Positions 7,296 to 14,781 of a DNA stretch of 28,785 nucleotides are shown here, piece by piece (position 1 is the first letter of the stretch; each line of letters starts with the position of its first letter). Position numbers and translations under genes: made by a program. Below the pieces are notes generated by a model. The model did not search any database. It saw only the letters and a program-made list of their open reading frames with translations, and had not been told where the DNA came from. This stretch comes from Bacillota bacterium. GTDB taxonomy: Bacteria; Bacillota; Clostridia; Lachnospirales; Cellulosilyticaceae. The DNA lies in the NCBI GenBank assembly GCA_023393125.1, contig JAEWMQ010000085.1, forward strand, positions 1-28,785. The letters are read 5' to 3'.

Positions 7296-9569
7296 ATGAC
7301 TAAAGCATGGATTGTAGAAGAGAATCAAATTGACCAAGCTAGTTTACTTAAAAACGAAAGCCTTTTTAATGTTGCAAATGGTTATATAGGAATCAGAGGG
7401 AACTTTGAAGAAGGGTATCCTTCTGATAAGGTAAGTATAAGAGGAAGCTATATCAATGCATTTTATGAAGAAGCAACGATTACTTATGGTGAAAAAGCCT
7501 TTGGTTTTCCTGAAACCTTACAAAAAATTGTGAATGTCATGGATGGGCAAACAGTATTTGTAACGATTGGTGAGGAAAGAGTTAATCTATTTGAAGGAGA
7601 ACTTAAGTCCTTAAAACGTTTTGTGAATCTAAAAGAAGGTTACTACACAAGACAAATCCACTGGGTTTCGCCAAAGGGTAAAGAAGTTAAAATCGACATT
7701 ACACGTCTGGCTTCTTTTGCAACCCTTGAGCTATTTGCTATTCATTACCGTATAGAAAAAATCAACTTTGATGAAGAGGTCATTATTGAATCTGTTATAG
7801 ATGGAAATGTAGAAAACTATACAAATCCTAATGACCCAAGGGTAGGCGCTTCACATGCTCAGATTTTAAATATTGTAAAGGTAGCAGAGGAAAATCAGGT
7901 TTTACAAGTAGTGGGTGAAACTAAAGTTTCTAAGTTACAAGTGGCTCTTACTACAGCTCATAGAACAAGCTGTGAGGCAGGAGTTGAAGTAAATGTGGCT
8001 GAGAAATCTGTTGCAGCAAAATATACATTTGGTAAAGGTAATGCTACCATTGAATTTACAAAGTATAATGTATATACCGATACAAGAAGACATAGTGAGC
8101 CAAGTGTAGAAGGTATGAAATTAGCAAAAGAAGTAAGTGAGCAAGATTTTGAGGCTATTAAAGAAGCTCAAAAAGCTTATATGCAAACTTTCTGGGAAGT
8201 AGCAGACATTGAGATTTTAGGAGATGAAGCACTTCAGCAAGGCTTAAGATTTAATATTTATCAGCTATTACAAGGTGTTGGAAAAGACCAAGTAAGTAAT
8301 ATTGGGGCAAAAGGTTTAAGCGGAGAAGGATATGAAGGACATTATTTCTGGGATACAGAGATTTATGTCATGCCTTTCTTTACTCTTTGTAATCCAGAGA
8401 TTGCAAAACAACTTTTAAGATACCGTTATCATATCTTAGATGAAGCTAGAGCAAGAGCTAAAGAACTTGGCCACCGCAAAGGGGCAGCTTATGCTTGGAG
8501 GACGATTACAGGGAAAGAGTGTTCAGCGTACTTCCCAGCAGGTACAGCTCAGTACCATATTAATGGTGATATTGCTTATACCTATATCCAGTATTATTTA
8601 GCAACCGGAGATCAGACCTTTATCAAAGAGTTTGGTTTAGAAGTTATTTGCGAAACAGCGAGAATCTGGCTAGAGATTGGCCATTTCCAAAATGGAGTCT
8701 TTAGAATAGATGCTGTAACAGGTCCAGATGAATACACAGCGATTGTAAATAATAACTATTATACGAATAAATTAGCTAAATACAATTTAAGTACGGTTGG
8801 TAAATGGGTTAAAGAATTAGAAGAAACAGATCCAGAAGCATTAAAGGCAATCTGTAAAAAAATCGGCTTAACACAAGAGGAACTAGATAGTTTTGAAAGA
8901 GCGAGTGAAAATATGTACTTACCTTATGATGAGGAAAGAGGCATTTGTGCGCAAGATGATAGTTTCTTATCAAAGGCTGTATGGGATTTTGAAAATACGC
9001 CAAAAGAAAATTATCCATTATTACTTCACTATCACCCACTTACTATTTACCGTTACCAAGTACTTAAGCAAGCAGATGTGGTTTTATCACACTTCTTATT
9101 AGAAGACGATGTAGATTTAGAGACGATTAAAAAGTCTTATGACTACTATGAAAAGATTACGACTCATGACTCCTCTTTATCTTGTGCGATTTATAGTATT
9201 ATTGCCTCTAAAATAGGCTATGAAGATAAAGCTTATGAATACTTTATTGAAACAGCCAGATTAGACCTTGATAATACACACAATAATACTAAAGATGGTG
9301 TGCATATTGCTAATATGGGTGGGACTTGGATGGCTATCGTTTATGGTTTTGCAGGGCTTAGAATTAAAAAAGATCATATTAGTTTAGAACCTAAACTGCC
9401 AGCTAAGTGGGATGGCTTAAGCTTCACCTTCCTCCACAAAGGAGCTAAGATTAAAGTGAAGATGCAAAAAGACAAGACTATTTTAGAGGTCTTTACTACT
9501 GAAAGTATTCAAATTAAAGTAAAAGATGCTATGTATCTAATAGAGAAAGATACTGTGCTAGAGCTATAG
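7296..9569 (+). CDS. GH65 alpha-glucoside phosphorylase, second copy (kojibiose/nigerose phosphorylase type)
   Basis: This is a second full-length GH65 protein of 757 residues, clearly diverged from the first. General acid E479 lies in GPDEY (476-480), KQAD is at 591-594, and phosphate-site HDSS at 624-627. The barrel begins near GAKGLSGEGYEGHYFWDTE. Its substrate loop reads TGKECSAYFPAGTAQYHING, a form I associate with kojibiose, nigerose or maltose phosphorylases, whereas the first copy has a different loop. The two enzymes may therefore act on different linkages or chain lengths and feed the same mutase. The gene is last in the operon and ends 12 bp before the terminator stem. AAAGAGGTG precedes ATG 7296. 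Confidence 0.88.
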   Translation: MTKAWIVEENQIDQASLLKNESLFNVANGYIGIRGNFEEGYPSDKVSIRGSYINAFYEEATITYGEKAFGFPETLQKIVNVMDGQTVFVTIGEERVNLFEGELKSLKRFVNLKEGYYTRQIHWVSPKGKEVKIDITRLASFATLELFAIHYRIEKINFDEEVIIESVIDGNVENYTNPNDPRVGASHAQILNIVKVAEENQVLQVVGETKVSKLQVALTTAHRTSCEAGVEVNVAEKSVAAKYTFGKGNATIEFTKYNVYTDTRRHSEPSVEGMKLAKEVSEQDFEAIKEAQKAYMQTFWEVADIEILGDEALQQGLRFNIYQLLQGVGKDQVSNIGAKGLSGEGYEGHYFWDTEIYVMPFFTLCNPEIAKQLLRYRYHILDEARARAKELGHRKGAAYAWRTITGKECSAYFPAGTAQYHINGDIAYTYIQYYLATGDQTFIKEFGLEVICETARIWLEIGHFQNGVFRIDAVTGPDEYTAIVNNNYYTNKLAKYNLSTVGKWVKELEETDPEALKAICKKIGLTQEELDSFERASENMYLPYDEERGICAQDDSFLSKAVWDFENTPKENYPLLLHYHPLTIYRYQVLKQADVVLSHFLLEDDVDLETIKKSYDYYEKITTHDSSLSCAIYSIIASKIGYEDKAYEYFIETARLDLDNTHNNTKDGVHIANMGGTWMAIVYGFAGLRIKKDHISLEPKLPAKWDGLSFTFLHKGAKIKVKMQKDKTILEVFTTESIQIKVKDAMYLIEKDTVLEL

Positions 9570-9581
9570 AAAAAGTGATTA

Positions 9582-9623
9582 AAAAGAGCTATTCAAAGAC
9601 TAATGTTTTTGAATAGCTCTTTT
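9582..9623 (+). terminator. Intrinsic terminator of the alpha-glucoside operon
   Basis: A perfect 16-bp stem (9582-9597 with 9608-9623) encloses a 10-nt loop and ends in TTTT. It begins 12 bp after the stop of the second GH65 gene and separates the operon from the MoxR cluster. Confidence 0.9.
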
Positions 9624-9690
9624 AGATTGTTATTTAGAAGAGAAAAAGTATAATTAATTAGAAAATACTAAACACATATAATCTATATGC

Positions 9691-9696
9691 TATAAT
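9691..9696 (+). promoter_or_regulatory. Possible -10 element of the MoxR cluster
   Basis: TATAAT at 9691-9696, with another TATAAT at 9677-9682, lies about 125 bp before the MoxR start. No good -35 hexamer is visible at the right spacing, so the assignment is tentative. The leader between it and the gene shows no RNA class that I recognise. Confidence 0.35.
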
Positions 9697-9819
9697 AAAA
9701 TTAATTATTTGATTGTATAAAGACGGGTATTTTTAAGCCGTTAGTTATCCATATAAAAGAAATTTTTGTATAGAGGTGATCTTGTAAATCAATCTATAAA
9801 AATAGCATAGGAGGATGCC

Positions 9820-10755
9820 ATGGAAAACATCATTGAGCGAATTATAAGCAATGTCAAAAAAGTGATTATTGGTAAAGATGATATCATTGAACAAATGATG
9901 ATTTGCCTTTTAAGTGAAGGGCATATTTTATTAGAAGGTGCACCAGGACTTGGAAAGACTAAGCTTGCTATAGCTTTATCTAGGAGTGTAGAGGGGAGTT
10001 TTAAAAGAGTACAATTTACGCCAGATGTCCTCCCTTCAGATGTAACAGGCTTTTGTATTTATAATAAGGAAACAGGAGCATTAGAGTATAAAGAAGGGGC
10101 AGTGTTATGTCACTTTTTATTAGCTGATGAGATTAATAGAGCCTCACCAAGGGTACAATCCAGTCTTCTTGAAGCTATGGAGGAAAGGCAAGTAACGGTA
10201 GAAGGAATTACTAGGCAGCTACCTAGTCCCTTTATGGTAATAGCGACTCAAAATACCATTGAAAGTCAAGGTACATATCCACTTCCAGAAGCTCAGATGG
10301 ACCGTTTCTTTATGAAACTTCATTTAGACTATCCATCTAGAACTGAATGGGAAGAAATATTAGAGCAGTCCGAAGGCGCTGAACCACTCAAAACTTTAAC
10401 GCAAGTAGTGAGCTTAGAAGAGTTAGAAGCTACCAAGAAAAAGGTAGGGGAAGTTATAGTAACTAAAGAGGTAAAAGCTTATTTATTAGATTTAGCAGAG
10501 GCGATTAGTCATCATGAACTAGTAGAAGTAGGCATAAGTCCAAGAGGGACTATTGCTTTATTAAAAGCTACAAGAGGTGCAGCTATGGTAAGGGGACGTA
10601 CTTATGCTACACCAGATGATGTGCAACAAGTATTAAGAGCTGTTGTTGGACATCGTCTAGTATTAAAAGCTCAGGCGGAATGGAAAAATACACACATTAG
10701 TGATATTTTAAAAGATGCACTTGAGCGAGTAACACCACCTGTCTTCCATGTTTAA
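9820..10755 (+). CDS. MoxR-family AAA+ ATPase
   Basis: This is a chaperone-like ATPase of the MoxR type (AAA_3). The 311-residue protein has Walker A GAPGLGKT at 40-47, Walker B LLADEIN at 100-106, the sensor-1 region IATQNTIE, and a C-terminal lid with SPRGTIALLKATRGAA. Such proteins are usually encoded next to a DUF58 protein and a transglutaminase, as here, and are thought to help assemble or remodel partner proteins. Their client is unknown. TAGGAGGA lies 5 nt before ATG 9820. The gene overlaps the DUF58 gene by 8 bp, implying coupled translation. Confidence 0.93.
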   Translation: MENIIERIISNVKKVIIGKDDIIEQMMICLLSEGHILLEGAPGLGKTKLAIALSRSVEGSFKRVQFTPDVLPSDVTGFCIYNKETGALEYKEGAVLCHFLLADEINRASPRVQSSLLEAMEERQVTVEGITRQLPSPFMVIATQNTIESQGTYPLPEAQMDRFFMKLHLDYPSRTEWEEILEQSEGAEPLKTLTQVVSLEELEATKKKVGEVIVTKEVKAYLLDLAEAISHHELVEVGISPRGTIALLKATRGAAMVRGRTYATPDDVQQVLRAVVGHRLVLKAQAEWKNTHISDILKDALERVTPPVFHV

Positions 10756-11956
10756 AAGATTTAAGTTAGCTCAAGAAAGCACGATTAATGTCCCTTTTAT
10801 TTTAATTGTACTAGTATTAGGAGTGTTAGCATATACAAGGCCAGATCGTATAACCATTGACCTTTTTTGTTTGCTTCTTATAACCTTTTTACTAGATACC
10901 TTGCATTTCTTTTTGCTAAGTAAAAATACGGAAATAACCATAGTGACTATTTCTAATAAGGTTCCAAAGAGGCAGCAGTTAGAGGTAACTATTCAGGTTA
11001 AAAATAATAGCCTTTGGCCTATACCACGCTTACACCTTGCACCTTTGGATGGGTATAGACTAGCTCTTAAAGAAAAGCAAAATTACTGTCTATTTCTAGG
11101 GGGATTAGGTGTAAAGGAAGTCGTATTAGTTTATGAAGCCAAACTTAGTGGCAAGCAGACAGTAGGTCTTAAGCATATTTTTTTACAAGATTATTTAGGT
11201 TTGTACAAGAAGGATTTAGCTTTGCCCAATTGCCCAAAGGTTAAAGTACTACCAGAGATTAGAGAGGGTTTAGAAATAGCTGAATTCCTAAATGAAGGAA
11301 TAGAAGAAGGTTATAGAAGGAGTCAAAGTCATCATCAAATAAGTGCAGAAGAAGTAGTAGAAGACCTTACAGCATATAAAGAGGGGGACTCTCCGAGGCT
11401 TATTCATTGGAAAATCTTTGCTCAGAAGGACCAGCTTTTAGTAAGGCAAAGAGAAGCCAGAGAGCAAAAAGGAGAAAGTGTCACTCTTATTTTAAATCCT
11501 ATAGGAAGTGCTATAGAAGAAGAGCAGCGCTATGAAATACAAGATAAAAGTATAACCACCAGCTTGTCTTTGTGCAATGAGTTAATCACTAAAGGACATC
11601 AAGTGAGTTTTATGTATTATCAAGAAGAAAATTGGATTAAAACTTCCTTGAAATCGGCTAGGGAGCTTCAATACCTTAGAGAAAAGCTAGCAAATTATGA
11701 AAATATAGCATCAGCAAAGGATAGAACCTATAGAGGAGCATTGAAAGCCTTTTTAAAGAGTATACAAACACAACCGGGCTTTAAGTTAGTGATTACCGAA
11801 AGTGTAGATGAAGACTTACTTTATTATTTAGAAAAATGGCATAGGAAGTTAGAGGAGATTAATCTCATCTATATAAATGAACCAGTTAATCAGGCTAAGA
11901 CTTTGGATGTGAAAGCATGGACGGTAACGGAGCGTTATAGATTAAAGCAATTATAG
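10748..11956 (+). CDS. DUF58 membrane-anchored protein
   Basis: The 402-residue protein has two hydrophobic N-terminal segments (about 14-30 and 37-57) and then a beta-rich domain. The DUF58 signature YKEGDSPRLIHWKIFAQKDQ is at about 210-229, followed by LLVRQRE. The remainder, with strand-helix alternation and VTLILNP near 245-251, resembles the von Willebrand A-like fold often noted for this family. It overlaps the MoxR gene by 8 bp and precedes the transglutaminase by 13 bp. This is the standard MoxR-DUF58-transglutaminase order, and joint function at the cell envelope is inferred. Confidence 0.88.
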   Translation: MFKRFKLAQESTINVPFILIVLVLGVLAYTRPDRITIDLFCLLLITFLLDTLHFFLLSKNTEITIVTISNKVPKRQQLEVTIQVKNNSLWPIPRLHLAPLDGYRLALKEKQNYCLFLGGLGVKEVVLVYEAKLSGKQTVGLKHIFLQDYLGLYKKDLALPNCPKVKVLPEIREGLEIAEFLNEGIEEGYRRSQSHHQISAEEVVEDLTAYKEGDSPRLIHWKIFAQKDQLLVRQREAREQKGESVTLILNPIGSAIEEEQRYEIQDKSITTSLSLCNELITKGHQVSFMYYQEENWIKTSLKSARELQYLREKLANYENIASAKDRTYRGALKAFLKSIQTQPGFKLVITESVDEDLLYYLEKWHRKLEEINLIYINEPVNQAKTLDVKAWTVTERYRLKQL

Positions 11957-11969
11957 AAAGGGGGATAAG

Positions 11970-14255
11970 ATGAGTAAACCTATTTTTACAAGATGGCTAG
12001 GCCTAGGCTTAGTAAGTTTAATAGTGGTTTTAAGCATGAGCCTTTATTGGGGATTCAATCTACTGCTTGGAGTAACCCTGTTAATATTGGTTCAAGGTCT
12101 ACTCATAAGCCTTTGTGAGCAGGTTATTACTGCGGCTACTACAGATGATGAGCAAAAAGGTTATATTTTCCCTCTTTTTCAAAGTGTCACAGTCGTTTTA
12201 TTTACTCTAGTCTTTTACTTGATAAGTCAGGCTGCTTACACAGAAAAGGTTAATTATTTATACTGGCTTTTACAGCCGGCTCAGAACAAACAAACGATTA
12301 TAGAGTTTGAGATAGCCACTTATATTTGTATGCATTATTCTTTAGTGACGATGATTTTATATAGGAAGCCTTTTAGTAAAATGATAAGAAGTCAAATAGA
12401 TAAATGGTTACCGCCGGAGTGGATACTTGTTTTATCAATTTTATTGATTGTCCATACTAGAGTTGGTTTTAGTCAGTTTATAAAAACAGCTAGTCTTATT
12501 ACAGGTGCAGCTATTTTAATAATCATGGTATTAATGAGGAAAGCCGAGCAAAAGGTATATAAGATTCGTTATATGTTTGAGCCAAGGCCGTATTTATTCA
12601 CCTTTACCTTCATAGTTCTAATACTTTGGGCAGTAGGCACGAATATGCCGAGAGTGCAAGAGTTACCAGGAACCAGATGGTTAAAGAGTTTAACCGTTAA
12701 CCTGGGTACTAAAGGGGGGCTAAAGGATAATTTACCTGTTAAGTCTGAGCTGACTAAGGATTTAGTATTATCAGATGCTATCTTATTTGAAGTAGATACT
12801 AATGAACCTATTCATCTTAGAGAATTAGCCTATAAAAATTATATTAATAATACTTGGGAGCTTGAAGTAGGAGAGGATTCTTATGAGAGCTATATAGATT
12901 TTAAACCAGCATATTTAGAAGCTGAGTACAGTCAAACAACTACTATTTTAAATGAAATGGCATGGATTAGAAGACAAAATCCGGAGCTTTTTACTGAGTA
13001 TAAGGAGATTTTAAATAGAGAAAGTTCTATTACTATGAAGAAGCAGTATATCATTAATCAAAATCCTATTAATAAGATTAACTATTTTACTATCAATGGT
13101 TTTTATGAGATTAAAGATAGCTTAGCTACTAGAATTTACTATTATGGCAACTTAGAAAATATTTATTTGCATAGTAATCGGCTTATTGAACCCACATGGT
13201 ATCAAGTAAGTTATTATGACCGCACACCTAAGATGGGAAGTAGAGAGTATACTTTTTTAAAGGGGTTAAGTCATAAACGCTTTTTGTGGCTTGATAAGGA
13301 GATGAAAGAGTATAGAAGACAAGGGCTTTATAATCCAGAACTTATTCCAAAGCTTCTTAAAACTTATACACCAATGATTCAGTATCAAAAGGCGAGGGAC
13401 AACTATTTACAGATACCAGATGATATAAAGAGCCCCATCTATGGCTTAACTAAGCAGGTAATCAAAGGGGAAGTATCTGATTGGGGCCAAGCTGAAGCGA
13501 TTTGCAACTATTTAAAAGAGAACTATATTTATAATCTCCAAAGTAAGCCAAATGAGCATGGAGACGATGTATATGACTTCTTGTTTAATCAGAAACAAGG
13601 CGTTTGCCAAGATTTTGCAAGTAGTATGGTACTGATGTGCCGTTCAATAGAAATACCTGCTAGATATGTAACAGGCTACTTAGTGTCGCAGAGGAAAGCT
13701 GGCACAACTAACACTTATATTGTTAGAGAAAAGGATGCGCATGCTTTTGTAGAAATATATATCCCAGCTTATGGTTGGATGTTATTTGATCCTACACCTG
13801 AAGCCGCAAGGGAAGATTTAGAGACTGTAGAAAGAGAAGAAGTGCTTGAAACGGATTATAGGCAGGTGGGTCTAGGAATCGTTATATTAGGACTTGGTAT
13901 TTTTCTCTTCTTTAGATTTTTAGAAGAAATAAGGAAAGTTTACTGGCTTATATTACTTCATCTAAAACCTACTAAGTGGGGTATAGAAAGCCTCATGAGA
14001 AAGACTTTACTTTATCTAGAACAAAAAGGTTTTCCAAAGGAAGAAAAGGAAACCATTAATCAGTATGGAAAACGTATGGCAAATGAAGGTATTGATATAG
14101 AGAGGGTCGTAGCGTTATTTGAAAAAAGTACCTTTGGTCATGAAGCTCCTACTAGGCAGGAGTTAAAGCTAGCTATAAAAGCTTATAAAAGACTTATAAA
14201 AAATGAAAGTCAAACTAAAAAAAGTGCTAGAAATGGCTTGGACCGAATACATTAA
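11970..14255 (+). CDS. Membrane-bound transglutaminase-like protein (TgpA type)
   Basis: The 761-residue protein has about seven membrane segments in its first 225 residues. A large extracytoplasmic region follows, then a transglutaminase-like core with catalytic C546 (QGVCQDFASS), H591 (DAHAFVEIY) and D607 (FDPTP). A further membrane helix at about 633-653 precedes a short cytoplasmic tail resembling DUF4129. All three catalytic residues are present, so it should be an active thiol enzyme (transglutaminase or protease) outside the membrane. It is third in the MoxR-DUF58 operon. AAAGGGGGAT precedes ATG 11970. The physiological substrate is unknown. Confidence 0.88.
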   Translation: MSKPIFTRWLGLGLVSLIVVLSMSLYWGFNLLLGVTLLILVQGLLISLCEQVITAATTDDEQKGYIFPLFQSVTVVLFTLVFYLISQAAYTEKVNYLYWLLQPAQNKQTIIEFEIATYICMHYSLVTMILYRKPFSKMIRSQIDKWLPPEWILVLSILLIVHTRVGFSQFIKTASLITGAAILIIMVLMRKAEQKVYKIRYMFEPRPYLFTFTFIVLILWAVGTNMPRVQELPGTRWLKSLTVNLGTKGGLKDNLPVKSELTKDLVLSDAILFEVDTNEPIHLRELAYKNYINNTWELEVGEDSYESYIDFKPAYLEAEYSQTTTILNEMAWIRRQNPELFTEYKEILNRESSITMKKQYIINQNPINKINYFTINGFYEIKDSLATRIYYYGNLENIYLHSNRLIEPTWYQVSYYDRTPKMGSREYTFLKGLSHKRFLWLDKEMKEYRRQGLYNPELIPKLLKTYTPMIQYQKARDNYLQIPDDIKSPIYGLTKQVIKGEVSDWGQAEAICNYLKENYIYNLQSKPNEHGDDVYDFLFNQKQGVCQDFASSMVLMCRSIEIPARYVTGYLVSQRKAGTTNTYIVREKDAHAFVEIYIPAYGWMLFDPTPEAAREDLETVEREEVLETDYRQVGLGIVILGLGIFLFFRFLEEIRKVYWLILLHLKPTKWGIESLMRKTLLYLEQKGFPKEEKETINQYGKRMANEGIDIERVVALFEKSTFGHEAPTRQELKLAIKAYKRLIKNESQTKKSARNGLDRIH

Positions 14256-14289
14256 AGTAAGAGTGATTACTTTGATAAAGGAGGTTCTT

Positions 14290-14589
14290 ATGAATAGAAA
14301 AGAGGCTTTTAGAAGATGGTTACAAAATGAAAAGGTAGTAAAAACGGGGAAATCTATTCCTGGAAAAACCATTGAGAGTTATATTAAGGGAATAAGTCAT
14401 TTATCAGATACGATGTATGAGAATGGTGTTATTGAGAAGAGATTGTATAGCATGAGGGAAAAGAGTGAAGTAGAAGGAGCTATATCAGTTATTAAAAAAA
14501 GTCATATCTACATTAATATGAATAATGAAAGTGGCAATGTTTTACATAAGGCACTTAATGAATATGTAAAATTTAGTTGTAATCAATAA
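14290..14589 (+). CDS. Small orphan helical protein, resembles the N-terminal domain of some nucleases and integrases
   Basis: A 99-residue protein starts at ATG 14290, chosen because AAGGAGG (14278-14284) lies 5 nt upstream. An in-frame extension back to 14203 would overlap the transglutaminase gene and ignore this site. The sequence NRKEAFRRWLQNEKVV...GKTIESYIKGISHLSD looks like the helical SAM-like domain found at the front of tyrosine recombinases and of some Mrr/McrB/HNH-type nucleases. No catalytic domain follows: the gene ends naturally and a terminator comes next. It may be a remnant, a stand-alone DNA-binding protein, or unrelated. The 34-bp gap suggests co-transcription with the MoxR cluster. 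Confidence 0.6.
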   Translation: MNRKEAFRRWLQNEKVVKTGKSIPGKTIESYIKGISHLSDTMYENGVIEKRLYSMREKSEVEGAISVIKKSHIYINMNNESGNVLHKALNEYVKFSCNQ

Positions 14590-14596
14590 ATAAATA

Positions 14597-14646
14597 GGTG
14601 GGGCTATAAAGCTGACGAAAGATGTTAGCTTTATAGCCCCATTTTT
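14597..14646 (+). terminator. Intrinsic terminator after the MoxR cluster
   Basis: A perfect 14-bp stem (14600-14613 with 14627-14640) extends inward by three more pairs, one of them G-T. It is followed by ATTTTTATTTT. It begins 11 bp after the stop of the small protein gene. Confidence 0.92.
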
Positions 14647-14707
14647 ATTTTGCCCTATAATTTTAGGGTATAATGTTATATAATAGGAGATGCTATATAT
14701 TGAATCT

Positions 14708-14747
14708 TTGAAATAGAGTGTCGATATATACAATACTTGAAATAGAG
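14708..14747. repeat. Pair of 11-bp direct repeats upstream of the membrane protein gene
   Basis: TTGAAATAGAG occurs at 14708-14718 and again at 14737-14747, a spacing of 29 bp or nearly three helical turns. Both copies lie downstream of an AT-rich segment with TATAAT-like sequence (near 14671) and before the start at 14782. They could be regulator half-sites in the leader region; this is inference only. Confidence 0.4.
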
Positions 14748-14781
14748 ATTGTCATAAGCTACAAATCATAGGGGGGATTAG

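Noticed and set aside
9624..9819. Possible riboswitch in the leader of the MoxR cluster
   Set aside because: Only a 4-bp stem (ACGG/CCGT) and AT-rich sequence are visible; no conserved core of a known class.
14203..14289. Upstream extension of the 99-residue protein
   Set aside because: It overlaps the transglutaminase gene and lacks a ribosome binding site; AAGGAGG directs translation to ATG 14290.
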